From contig CAVWKW010000001.1 of NCBI GenBank assembly GCA_963755705.1, forward strand, positions 310,001-374,000: a DNA stretch of 64,000 nucleotides, written 5' to 3'. Positions 50,148 to 58,706 of this stretch are shown one piece after another. The DNA is from JBARDN01 sp963755705. GTDB lineage: Bacteria > Desulfobacterota > Binatia > Binatales > Binataceae. The position numbers were made by a program, and so were the translations under genes. Position 1 is the first letter of the stretch; each line of letters begins with the position of its first letter. The notes beneath the pieces are model-generated. The model was given only the letters and a program-made list of their open reading frames with translations, searched no databases and was not told where the DNA came from.

Positions 50148-51314
50148 CTATTTGATGAGCGTCGCCGTGTGATACACGCGCGCCGAGTTCATCGAGCCCG
50201 TAGCCTTGAAGCTGCTCGACCCGGCCGAATTGTAAATCTCCGCGGTGTTGACGATAACGCCAGCCTGATCGGCTCCTCCCGCGATCAGTACGGTGCCATT
50301 GTTGAGCAGGGTGGCGGTATGTCCGGCGCGGCTGTCGGTCATGGTCGGTCCAACGCTGGTAAATGTTCCGGTCGTGGGATCATAGATTTCGGCGGTGCTG
50401 AGAATCCTTGAGGTTCCCATTCCGCCCGCGATAAAGACCCGGCCCCCCTGCAGCAGGGTCGCGGTATGCTCCGCACGCGCATAGTTCATGGATCCCACGG
50501 CGGTGAAGGTTCGGCTGGAAGGGCTGAAGAGTTCCGCCGTGCTGAGCGGGACACCATTGCTATTGTATCCGCCGGTGATCAGAACGTTGCCGTTGTTAAG
50601 CAGCGTCGCGGTGTGATCGTAGCGGCGATTGACCATGTTGCCGAGGGTGTAATTGAACGTGCCGTTGGCGATATTAAAGATTTCCGCGTTCTGCAGCACC
50701 AGGTCGCCCGCGCCGATTCCGCCGGCGATCAGCACCAGCCCGCCCTTGATCTTCGTCGAGGTCTGAAACTCGCGTTTGGTGCGCAGCGGATTCGCGGTTA
50801 CGGTGAAAGTGCCGCCCGCATTGTCCCTGAAATTCTCTGCGACGCCGGTCACTGCGCCGGTGTCATCGATGCCGCCCGCGATCAGCACTTTGCCCGACTT
50901 GGTCAGCGTCGCGGTCTGCCCGCTGTGCGGCGACACCATGTTCTCGTGTGTGGGCGTGAGCGAACGAGTCTTGGAGTCGAATAGGTCGGCGGTTCCAAGC
51001 GCGGCGGCGGCCGAATTTTCGCCGCCGGTGATCAGAATCAGTTTGCCGTTGATGCGCGTGCTGGTGTGAAACACCCGAGCGTCGCCCATCGTGGTGGTCA
51101 CGAGGGTGAAGGTCTGAAGATTGGGATTATAGAGCTCCGCTGTAGCCAGCGCGGCGCCGGGCGCATCCTCGCCGCCGGCGATCAGGACCTGGTTCTGGAT
51201 CGGACTGCTCTTGATGTCAGGAACGCTGCCGGCCGGCAGAGTCGCCGCCGCCCCAAGAACCAATACCGCCGCCACTGCCGAGACCTTCATCCACCGCGTC
51301 ATCATCAGCCTCAT
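50148..51314 (-). CDS. Exported seven-bladed Kelch-repeat protein
   Basis: A protein of about 388 residues with a signal peptide (MRLMMTRWMKVSAVAAVLVLGAAATLPAG). The mature part consists of seven Kelch repeats of about 50 residues, each with VLIAGG or a close variant at the start, then TAEL/EIYNP and H-TATLL at the end, so it should fold as a seven-bladed beta propeller. GAGGGGG lies 6 nt before the ATG at 51314. Such propellers bind proteins or carbohydrates outside the cell; the ligand is unknown. An earlier start at 51389 in frame lacks support. Confidence 0.85.
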   Translation of the reverse strand: MRLMMTRWMKVSAVAAVLVLGAAATLPAGSVPDIKSSPIQNQVLIAGGEDAPGAALATAELYNPNLQTFTLVTTTMGDARVFHTSTRINGKLILITGGENSAAAALGTADLFDSKTRSLTPTHENMVSPHSGQTATLTKSGKVLIAGGIDDTGAVTGVAENFRDNAGGTFTVTANPLRTKREFQTSTKIKGGLVLIAGGIGAGDLVLQNAEIFNIANGTFNYTLGNMVNRRYDHTATLLNNGNVLITGGYNSNGVPLSTAELFSPSSRTFTAVGSMNYARAEHTATLLQGGRVFIAGGMGTSRILSTAEIYDPTTGTFTSVGPTMTDSRAGHTATLLNNGTVLIAGGADQAGVIVNTAEIYNSAGSSSFKATGSMNSARVYHTATLIK

Positions 51315-51480
51315 CGTCGTCCCCCTCGTCGCGCCAAGCACTACAACTCGTCGCAGAATCAGCCACACAGAGTAGCATATGGCTCGCACGAGTCATCCGG
51401 GTCAGGTCAGGACCTGACGGTCCGGGATGCGCAATTTGTAATTGATGCATATAATCGGGGCGCAGGCGGATTATTAAGAA

Positions 51481-51978
51481 ATGGCATCGCACGAGCATCA
51501 CGAACACGGGCGCAGACATCTCCGCGTCGGAATAATCACCGCCAGCGATACGCGTATCGCCGAGACTGATCGCAGCGGCGCGCTCATTCGCCAGATGCTC
51601 GAAGTCGCTGGGCACAAGGTCGGCTATTATGCAGTGGTTACCGACGAGCCCGAGCGGATCGCCGCCGCCGTTACCGCGAACCTGCCCAACCTCGACGCGC
51701 TCATCGTGACCGGCGGCACCGGAGTGGCGCGCCGCGACTCGACCATCGAGGCGGTCGAGCCGATGCTCGAGAAGAAGCTCGACGGCTTCGGCGAGATATT
51801 CCGGATGCTCTCGTACCAGGAAATCGGAGCGGCGGCGATACTCTCGCGAGCGATCGCCGGGATCGCGCACGGAAAATTTATTGTGGCACTGCCGGGCTCG
51901 ACCGCAGCATGCCGGCTCGCGATGGAAAAACTGATTCTGCCGGAGATTGGTCATATCGCGTATCTGCTCGGGGAGTGA
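51481..51978 (+). CDS. moaB: Molybdenum cofactor biosynthesis protein MoaB
   Basis: A 165-residue protein of the MogA/MoaB family that adenylylates molybdopterin. It reads HLRVGIITASDTRIAETDRSG, then ALIVTGGTGVARRDSTIEAVEPMLEKKLDGFGEIFRML and FIVALPGSTAACRLAMEKLILPE. The TGGTG loop and LPGS segment form the nucleotide and molybdopterin site. The fused MoaD-MoaE gene follows after 9 bp, so the two belong to one cofactor operon. It precedes a 5' upstream leader that is not obviously a Moco riboswitch. Confidence 0.92.
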   Translation: MASHEHHEHGRRHLRVGIITASDTRIAETDRSGALIRQMLEVAGHKVGYYAVVTDEPERIAAAVTANLPNLDALIVTGGTGVARRDSTIEAVEPMLEKKLDGFGEIFRMLSYQEIGAAAILSRAIAGIAHGKFIVALPGSTAACRLAMEKLILPEIGHIAYLLGE

Positions 51979-51987
51979 CTGCACGCG

Positions 51988-52704
51988 ATGAATCGAATCA
52001 CGCTCAAACTCTTCGCTACCCTGCGCGAGCGCGCCGGGCACGCGGAATTTGAGCGCGAATTTCCCGACGGCACCACGGTCGCGGAAATCTGGCGCGCGAT
52101 GGTGCGCGAGTTCCCCGCGCTCGGCGGGCATCGCGATTCGGTCGGCTTCGCGGTCAACCAGGAATACGTCGAAGGCGACTTCAAACCGCACGCGGGCGAC
52201 GAGATCGCGTTCATTCCGCCGGTCAGCGGCGGCACGGATGAGCCCGAAGATTCCTTTATCGGCCCGATCACAATTGGACGCGCGGCGATCGATATCACCG
52301 CACTCGAACGCGCCGCTTCAAGCCCGGCCGCCGGCGCGATCGTGACGTTCGCCGGAACCACGCGCCAAACCAACGCCGGCCGCCGAGTCACGCGTCTTGA
52401 GTACGAAGCCTACGAGCCGATGGCTCTGCGCGAGATGCGCAAGCTGGCGCGCGAGGCGGGTCATAGATGGCCAATAGTGCGAATCGCGATCGCGCATCGG
52501 ATCGGTGTCCTCGAGATCGGCGAGACCTCGGTGGCGATCGCGGTCGCCGCGGCGCATCGCGCCGAGGCCTTCGAAGCCTGCCGCTTCGCAATCGATCGTT
52601 TGAAAGAAGTGGTCCCAATCTGGAAAAAAGAACACTTCGAAGGCGGCGAAATCTGGATTGGCTGCCAAACCTCCCACCCGCCGGACCTGGAGCACTCGCA
52701 TTGA
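51988..52704 (+). CDS. MoaD-MoaE fusion protein (molybdopterin synthase)
   Basis: A 238-residue fusion. Residues 1-82 are the small subunit MoaD (MNRITLKLFATLRERAGHAE ... EIAFIPPVSGG). Residues 90-238 are the large subunit MoaE, with AGTTRQTNAGRRVTRLEYEAYEPMA, AHRIGVLEIGETSVAIAVAAAHR, and the catalytic lysines in PIWKKEHFEGGEIWIG. MoaD must have a free C-terminal Gly-Gly for sulphur transfer; here G81-G82 is internal, followed by TDEPED, so the protein must be cleaved after G82 to work. Such MoaX fusions are known in mycobacteria, where a protease does this. It is 9 bp after moaB. Confidence 0.93.
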   Translation: MNRITLKLFATLRERAGHAEFEREFPDGTTVAEIWRAMVREFPALGGHRDSVGFAVNQEYVEGDFKPHAGDEIAFIPPVSGGTDEPEDSFIGPITIGRAAIDITALERAASSPAAGAIVTFAGTTRQTNAGRRVTRLEYEAYEPMALREMRKLAREAGHRWPIVRIAIAHRIGVLEIGETSVAIAVAAAHRAEAFEACRFAIDRLKEVVPIWKKEHFEGGEIWIGCQTSHPPDLEHSH

Positions 52705-52979
52705 GACTCCACAGCTATATCTCGACGGGCGCGAATTCCGATGCTCCTCGGGACCGCGCGATCCGACAGAATTTTTGCGAGGAAGTTTCGCGGAAATCAT
52801 GCGCGACATACACTCGCTATGCGCTCGTTGAGTTGCTGCAGATTGTTTAGTCAGATAGCTGGAAGTCCACTCATTGTTGCGCTACATAAATCGAAGAGTA
52901 TCAACAAAGATCCATTTCTTCCAAGGTCGCGGTAATTAACTGATTCATCCCACGTCGGTCCAGAATCGCGAATCCGATT

Positions 52980-54007
52980 ATGACTATTAATATAGCTTTG
53001 GCAACTAGCGACGCATTGGTTTTAGGATGTGATAGTGTAGCCAGCGCAACATCACATTTGCTCAACCCGTTCGACATAGTATGGGAGCAGGATAGCGATG
53101 GAAAAATGCTCCAGGATGCCGATGGGAAATTCACCCTAAAGTTCGACTATCGTGATCTGAACCCCGTCGTGACGAACGCTTGGGGCGGGGTCACCAAGAT
53201 GTTCGAGATCCACGGCAACCCGTCGCCATTGGTGGCAGTCACCGCAGGCATGGCGAATCTTCGCGAACGACCGATCGCGAGTTATGCACGGGACTTCTTG
53301 TCGTGGACGACGACGAGCGCTCTAAGTGGCAGCGATGACGTTGCGGACGAATTTCTTAAGTTCGTACGCAACATTTACGATGAGCATTACAGAGACTCTG
53401 GTCTGCCCGAAAATATTCGAGAGGGACCCGAGTTCCTATCGGCGGATATGGTGAGCATGAAGATTTGCCGTCTATCTATCGAATTCGTGTTAGGGATAAT
53501 TTCATTCAGAAAGAGTTTGGTCCTGGAGGCCAAATAGGTACGTCCGGATTGTCTTGGAATGGACAGTCGGACGCCGTGGAGCGGTTTATCCGTGGCTACG
53601 ACGGACACTTGAGGGCCGATGTAGAGAGTTGGCTGAGTCGTGAGCTTAAATCAGCGTCCGAAAACGCCACTAAGGAATTTGCCACGTTCATCAATGAACT
53701 GTTGACGAAACTGGTCCAAGAACCGCCGGAAGAAACGAAGTTCGAGCTTCCGGAGCTTAGAACGAGCACGATCGACTGGGATCGCTACGGCGTGAACATC
53801 GATTTTGCAAACCTACCGCTTCAAGAGGCCATCAATTTCGTAGGATTCCTGGTCATGCTCCAAGCTGGTAAGTCGAGATTTGCGAGAGGGGTAGCAACCG
53901 TGGGTGGCTACGTGCATGTAGGTGTGGTAACTAAAAAAGACGGGTTCAAGCCGCTGGAAGAGCCGAAACTCGTCCATCGTCTCCGAGGATTCACGGATGA
54001 TCTCTAA
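52980..54007 (+). pseudogene. Proteasome-type N-terminal nucleophile hydrolase, frameshifted
   Basis: The N-terminus MTINIALATSDALVLGCDSV matches the start of proteasome beta/HslV subunits. After Met removal Thr becomes residue 1, D18 falls exactly at Asp17, K73 in GGVTKMFEI may be Lys33 after a 45-residue insertion, and G90 in VAVTAGMAN fits Gly47. The first frame runs to about 53438, reading GPEFL. The next frame over continues IGGYGEHEDLPSIYRIRVRD and ends at 54007. Reading across the site by adding one base gives a smooth protein of about 342 residues. It could be real decay or a sequence error. The C-terminal half is not recognised. The gene sits in a lower-GC islet with no near partner. 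Confidence 0.65.
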
Positions 54008-54191
54008 CGACAATTATCGAAGCGGATCAGTAAGATCGGTACCAGATAGCGAGGCGCCGCGAAGAGTGAGCGAAGTGCGGTCGGGCAGCGCAAGGGATCA
54101 AAGATCAGCAAAGAAAGGCGGTATGATTCGCGTCGAACCTTCCGTTAAAATTATCGTGCGAAACGGAAAGCTTGAAGTCGTCGGAAAATGA
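53997..54191 (+). CDS. Small basic hypothetical protein
   Basis: A 64-residue candidate overlapping the last 11 bp of the previous gene: MISNDNYRSGSVRSVPDSEA, then a basic stretch and a C-terminal IRVEPSVKIIVRNGKLEVVG. The end has beta-strand character. No family recognised and no clear ribosome-binding site; translation could be coupled to the hydrolase gene. Low confidence. Confidence 0.3.
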   Translation: MISNDNYRSGSVRSVPDSEAPRRVSEVRSGSARDQRSAKKGGMIRVEPSVKIIVRNGKLEVVGK

Positions 54192-54358
54192 ACCGATCCG
54201 GTCGTAAACCGCTTATTTAACAAACTATCCATCTTCCTTACTGATTGGGCCAGCGCTAGGTCGCAAAGCCACCCTGACGATCGGCTTGGAAGGACCAAGT
54301 AGAGAGGGCCGAATCTTGGTCCGCATTGACCGAACGGACAGGGTTGGATACATCTCAG

Positions 54359-55303
54359 ATGATGTCATTGGGCGAAACTTCGGTTGAAAAGATTATCCTT
54401 GCCGAGCCGCGCGGCTTCTGCGCCGGCGTCGATCGCGCGGTCGAGGCGGTGCGCGGTGCGTTGCGCTCGTATGGGCGGCCGCTCTATGTGCGGCATCAGA
54501 TCGTGCACAATCGCTTCGTGCTCGAGGCGCTCGAGCGCGAGGGCGCGATCTTCGTTGATAGCCTCGATGCGGTGCCCGAGGGCCAGCGCGTTATATTCAG
54601 CGCGCACGGCGTCGCACCCAGCGAATGGGATCGGGCCAAGGATCGCCGCCTGCGGGTTATCGATGCGACCTGTCCACTCGTGACCAAAGTCCACGACGAA
54701 GTCGAGCGCTACGCCAACGAGGGGCGCACCGTCGTGCTGGTTGGGCATCAGGGGCATGAGGAAGTGAAGGGCACCCTTGGCGTCGCTCCCGGCAAAGTCG
54801 TGCTGGTGGGGTCGGTCGAGGAGGCGCGCGCGTGTGAGATTTCAGATCCCTCGCGATGCGCCGCGGTCACGCAGACCACGCTCAGCGTCGATGACACCCG
54901 CGAGATCATGGAGACGCTCAAGACGCGCTTCCCCGCGATGCTGACGCCAAAGACCGACGACATCTGCTACGCGACCCAGAATCGTCAGAACGCGGTCAAG
55001 GAACTGGTCGCCGTCTCCGACGCGGTGCTGGTGGTAGGTTCGAAGCAAAGCTCGAATGCGAACCGCCTGGTCGAGGTTGCCCGCCAGCGCGGCGCGCGCG
55101 CCTTTCTGGTCGATTCGCTGGCCGACGTCGAGGACCAGATGCTTGCCGGAGTGAAGGCGCTCGGCCTGACCGCGAGCGCCTCTTCGCCGGAGTGGCTGGT
55201 CGAAGAAATTATCGGCGCGTTTGCGAATCGCGGTGCCGCCGTCGAGTTGATGAGCGTCGCCAAAGAGCGCGTGCATTTCCCGCTTCCGATGCCTGCGGAC
55301 TGA
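54359..55303 (+). CDS. ispH: 4-hydroxy-3-methylbut-2-enyl diphosphate reductase (IspH)
   Basis: A 314-residue [4Fe-4S] enzyme that makes IPP and DMAPP in the last step of the MEP pathway. The three cluster cysteines are C21 in AEPRGFCAGVDRAV, C105 in VIDATCPLVTKVHDE and C203 in TDDICYATQNRQ. The acid/base region GHQGHEEVKGT and the TQTTLSVDDT loop are conserved. A TTG upstream at 54326 is also in frame; the ATG at 54359 is close to the family start. The presence of IspH shows that the organism uses the MEP pathway for isoprenoids. Standalone gene. Confidence 0.95.
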   Translation: MMSLGETSVEKIILAEPRGFCAGVDRAVEAVRGALRSYGRPLYVRHQIVHNRFVLEALEREGAIFVDSLDAVPEGQRVIFSAHGVAPSEWDRAKDRRLRVIDATCPLVTKVHDEVERYANEGRTVVLVGHQGHEEVKGTLGVAPGKVVLVGSVEEARACEISDPSRCAAVTQTTLSVDDTREIMETLKTRFPAMLTPKTDDICYATQNRQNAVKELVAVSDAVLVVGSKQSSNANRLVEVARQRGARAFLVDSLADVEDQMLAGVKALGLTASASSPEWLVEEIIGAFANRGAAVELMSVAKERVHFPLPMPAD

Positions 55304-55354
55304 TTGCTCGCTCCCTGAATTTTCTATTTTCAGGATTGAGTCAATCCATGAGAT

Positions 55355-55391
55355 AAAAAAACGGGACGCCCTTATGATCAGGGCGTCCCGT
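55355..55391 (-). terminator. Strong terminator of the DUF1329 gene
   Basis: ACGGGACGCCC (55361-55371) and GGGCGTCCCGT (55381-55391) form a perfect 11-bp stem around a 9-nt loop. Six A residues precede it on the plus strand, which are the T-tract for the leftward DUF1329 gene. It may also stop ispH read-through. Confidence 0.9.
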
Positions 55392-55416
55392 GTGATTCAG
55401 CTTCCGGACAGCGCTT

Positions 55417-56733
55417 TTAATGCCCTTGGAGCGCCGCTTCCTGCATCGCGTTGGCAGTGAAGAAAGCCTTGTCCACCGCGCCCATATTGATGTACCAGCA
55501 CTCGCGCTCGGGAGTATCACGTGCCGGCAGATAGCACATGCTGGACTGCAAGGACTGGCAATCCAGCGACGACGATCCAACCACGAACGATCGTTTGAAC
55601 GGATAGATCGCTATGCGCGCATCGGGAACCGGGCGATCGCGTTCGGTCAGCAGATACATGAAGTTCTGAAATAGCTCGCCTTTCTGATCGTAGGTATCAA
55701 CGTAGGGTTCGAACCAGACTTCCGAATCCATGTAGAGGATGTTTCTGCCCTGCAGGGTGTTGACGACGCCGTATCGGGGCATCGCCTCGAGAACGTACAT
55801 ATGGCGCATTTCCCATGCCTCGGGGCAGGCACTCGCCTGGCCGTCGGTCGGGCAGGCCACCTCGGGAGAATGCTCCGCATGCACGCAAGCAAGCATCTGC
55901 TTCTCGCCAAGGAACTTAAAGTTATAAGCCTCGGTCTTGGGATTGAAGCCGGAATAATGATCCGGGTTCCAGGCTGATACCCCCGTAGCGTCGCTCAGGA
56001 CTCCCTCATTGAGACGGCGCACGCGTCTGGCACCGGGCGTATAGGACCAGGAGTCGTCGCCGCGGTTGGGATCAGCGTAACGGAATCGAACGATACCCGA
56101 GCCGCGCTGCGTGGCCGGTGCGATAACCGGGTAGAGCGCAAACATCCAAAGCCGTCCCGTAATCTTGAAGTCGGGATCCACCGGCATCGGTTCCACTTCG
56201 GTGCGTCCGACCTCGCTGTAACCCGCGTAATGGCCGACTTCGGTATCGTCGATCTCGAGGCTCGACGCCTTGCCCTTGGCGATGTAATGCGCGTTGCAGT
56301 CGAAGAATCGCAGATCGTAATCGTCCGTCGTGATGGGCCGGAACACGTTGTTCCATGCGATCTTCACGCCTACATCAGGATCGTTGGGATCGATCAACGG
56401 AAATGGTTGACCCGCGACATATCCGACCACCGAGCGGTGATCCTGCGAGAGCCTGACCTGCGCCGAATACTTCTCCGTGGCATCTTTGTAAGGCGGCGGC
56501 CAGTTAACCCGCTGGGTCGGCACGATCTTCAGTTGCATGCCACCCTGCACGCGAAGGTAAATCCCGGGCGAAACCAAGCCGTTTACTTTTGAGGCGGTAT
56601 CCGCCGTAACCATCTCACCCGGTTTAACCTCGGCGTTGCCAACCCCCAGCCATGATGCAACCGTTAGCAAAGCAGCGAGTGAAATTACGGCAACGCTTAT
56701 AGCAATGCTCCGAATTCTTTTTTTCATCGGCAC
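55417..56733 (-). CDS. DUF1329 family exported protein
   Basis: A 438-residue protein with a signal peptide (hydrophobic core about residues 10-30). DUF1329 marks are TQRVNWPPPYKDATEKYSAQ, VRFRYADPNRGDDSWSYTPGARRVRRL and the C-terminal YPFKRSFVVGSSSLDCQS. These lipoprotein-sorting-like outer-membrane or periplasmic proteins often occur with DUF1302 proteins and RND transporters in steroid or hydrophobic-substrate clusters; none of those is next to it here. The role is therefore unknown, but uptake of hydrophobic compounds is suspected from the family. Confidence 0.92.
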   Translation of the reverse strand: MPMKKRIRSIAISVAVISLAALLTVASWLGVGNAEVKPGEMVTADTASKVNGLVSPGIYLRVQGGMQLKIVPTQRVNWPPPYKDATEKYSAQVRLSQDHRSVVGYVAGQPFPLIDPNDPDVGVKIAWNNVFRPITTDDYDLRFFDCNAHYIAKGKASSLEIDDTEVGHYAGYSEVGRTEVEPMPVDPDFKITGRLWMFALYPVIAPATQRGSGIVRFRYADPNRGDDSWSYTPGARRVRRLNEGVLSDATGVSAWNPDHYSGFNPKTEAYNFKFLGEKQMLACVHAEHSPEVACPTDGQASACPEAWEMRHMYVLEAMPRYGVVNTLQGRNILYMDSEVWFEPYVDTYDQKGELFQNFMYLLTERDRPVPDARIAIYPFKRSFVVGSSSLDCQSLQSSMCYLPARDTPERECWYINMGAVDKAFFTANAMQEAALQGH

Positions 56734-57046
56734 CGTTGCTCCTGTTCGTGCGATTTTGAATGATCTGTCGATTGGAAATGCACTCCGTCTTTAATTAGAG
56801 TGTCTAATTTGAAATGTCAATTGTTTCTTCATAGCGCGTGGTCGACGAACCATCTGCGTGTTCTCGAATCCCACCGTCGTTTCCTTGCTAAACGCCGCAA
56901 AAGTGACCCGGTATCTCGCTCTCCCGACTCCGCCCGACGCAACCCGCAGACGCTCGACTACTCCTGCCTTGACAATTCCGGCGCGTTGCCTGAAAACTCA
57001 TCCCGACCCGTACGTCGGGTGAAATTCCGGGAGAGGAAAAACTTCG
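56734..57046. other. 313-bp divergent intergenic region
   Basis: The spacer between the leftward DUF1329 gene and the rightward TPR gene. It has an AT-rich left half and a TTGACA at 56969-56974 that could be a -35 box for the TPR gene, without a good -10. A small stem ACCCG-TACGT-CGGGT (57006-57020) lies in the leader before the GGGAGAGG ribosome-binding site. No gene or repeat was seen. Confidence 0.45.
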
Positions 57047-57940
57047 ATGCGAAGAACTGTCGCGCGTGCGCTGATCATTCCAATCTTGCTTCTGCTTCCG
57101 GTCGTCAGCGGATGCCAGACCAAGTCAGAAAAGCTGGTTTTTCAGGCTAACGACACTGCCAAGAAAGCGATGGAATCTTCTCCCGACGATCGCGAGAAAC
57201 TGCTCGAACAGTCACGTGAAATGCTCCATGAGGCGGTCAAGGACGATCCCAAGAACCTCGACGCCTGGAAGCTGCTCGGCCAGCTCGACGAAGTGCTGGG
57301 GCATCCGGATGACGCCGGCAAGGACTTCGATGAAGCCTCGTCGCTCGATCCGACCGATCAGAAGCTGATGCAGAAGGCGCGGATGTACCGCGCAATCCAG
57401 GAAATGGTCGATAACGCGAACAAGGCACTCGACCAAATCAAGTCGGGCGATACCGCAGGCGGGATGGCCGCGTTGAAGGACGCGCTCCTTGCGACGCATA
57501 GTCAATCAACCCGCTCTAAGGTTACCGCAGTAGTAGCGCAGGCCGTGCCGCTGGTCGTGCAGCAGGCCGACCAGCAGGTCAAGGACAAGAAATACGCCGA
57601 CGCGGTTACGACCTATGACCAGGCGGTCCGCGGCTACATCATGCTGGCCGAGGCGCAGGGAAAGCATACGCTCGATCCGGCATCCGACGCCGTGCTGCAT
57701 TCAGCGAACGAGGCTGCCAAGGCGGCGGGTACTCCGGACGCGACCTTTCGGCTGCTCAACGACGTCATGACCTTCGATCCGGACAACAAGAGCGCCAATA
57801 TGGAGCTGGCGCAGGTCTATCTGCGCCGCACTCCGCCCGATTACGACACCGCGGCTGACCTCGAAGAGCGTGGCGGCGCGCCCGACGCCGAGGTCAAGAA
57901 GCTGCGTGACGAGGCGAAGAAACATCGTAAGAAAGGCTAA
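57047..57940 (+). CDS. TPR-repeat lipoprotein
   Basis: A 297-residue lipoprotein. The signal MRRTVARALIIPILLLLPVV ends in a lipobox VVSGC, so it should be lipid-anchored. Several TPR-like helical pairs follow (for example LEQSREMLHEAVKDDPKNLDAWKLLGQLDEVLGHPDDAGKDFDEAS and VTTYDQAVRGYIMLAEAQGK). The tail is lysine rich (RDEAKKHRKKG). Likely a scaffold in the envelope; the partner is unknown. The kinase gene starts 64 bp after its stop. Confidence 0.82.
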   Translation: MRRTVARALIIPILLLLPVVSGCQTKSEKLVFQANDTAKKAMESSPDDREKLLEQSREMLHEAVKDDPKNLDAWKLLGQLDEVLGHPDDAGKDFDEASSLDPTDQKLMQKARMYRAIQEMVDNANKALDQIKSGDTAGGMAALKDALLATHSQSTRSKVTAVVAQAVPLVVQQADQQVKDKKYADAVTTYDQAVRGYIMLAEAQGKHTLDPASDAVLHSANEAAKAAGTPDATFRLLNDVMTFDPDNKSANMELAQVYLRRTPPDYDTAADLEERGGAPDAEVKKLRDEAKKHRKKG

Positions 57941-58004
57941 CCGTCGCGCTCGGCATGGGACCGACGGCAATGCGATGAACGAGCGGGGCTGAACCGCATC
58001 CCCG

Positions 58005-58643
58005 ATGAAGCGGCGCGGCTATATTGCCGTCGAAGGACCCATCGGCGTCGGCAAAACCAGTTTGGCGCAGATGCTGGCCAAGGAGTTGAGTGCGCGGCTG
58101 CTGCTCGAAGACGCCGACAACAATCCCTTTCTGCCGCGTTTCTACGCCGATCCCGACAAATACGCATTTCCGGCGCAGCTTTATTTTCTGCTGACCCGCT
58201 ACAATCAGCAGCGCGAACTGCTGCAGCGCGACCTCTTCGAGCAAGCCACGGTGGCGGATTATTTATTCGCCAAGGATCGCATTTTTGCCAATCTGAACCT
58301 CGCGCCCGACGAGATCAAACTCTACGAAGGGGTATACAAACTGGTTGACGCGCAGATGGCCAAGCCAGACCTTGTAGTGTATGTGCGCGCCCGCGTCGAG
58401 GTGTTGGGCGAGCGGCTGCGCAAGCGCAATCGCGACTTCGAACGTCACATCAGTTACGAATACCTTGAGCGCGTGTCGTCAGCCTATCGCGATTTCTTTT
58501 TCTACTACGACGAAGCTCCGCTGCTGGTGGTCGATTCCTCGGAAATCGACTTCGTCGGCAATCCTCGCGACCTCGCCGATCTGATTCGCGAGATCGACGC
58601 CGCCGGTCCCGGCACCCAGTACTTCGTCCCGCGCAAGGGGTGA
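58005..58643 (+). CDS. Deoxynucleoside kinase
   Basis: A 212-residue kinase. The P-loop GPIGVGKTS is near residues 11-19, followed by LLEDADNNPFLPRFYADPDKYAFPAQLYFLLTRYNQQ, which is the substrate region typical of deoxyadenosine/deoxyguanosine kinases. Then comes VADYLFAKDRIFANLNL with the D-R motif, and the LID arginines in RLRKRNRDFERHI. It phosphorylates deoxynucleosides for salvage. The exact base preference is not visible. It stands between a TPR gene and an alpha/beta hydrolase on the same strand. Confidence 0.92.
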   Translation: MKRRGYIAVEGPIGVGKTSLAQMLAKELSARLLLEDADNNPFLPRFYADPDKYAFPAQLYFLLTRYNQQRELLQRDLFEQATVADYLFAKDRIFANLNLAPDEIKLYEGVYKLVDAQMAKPDLVVYVRARVEVLGERLRKRNRDFERHISYEYLERVSSAYRDFFFYYDEAPLLVVDSSEIDFVGNPRDLADLIREIDAAGPGTQYFVPRKG

Positions 58644-58706
58644 TGAGCCGTTTCAGGGTGCTTGCTCAAGATGGTAGGCCAAGTCTATCGAGCGGAGGTA
58701 ACGACC

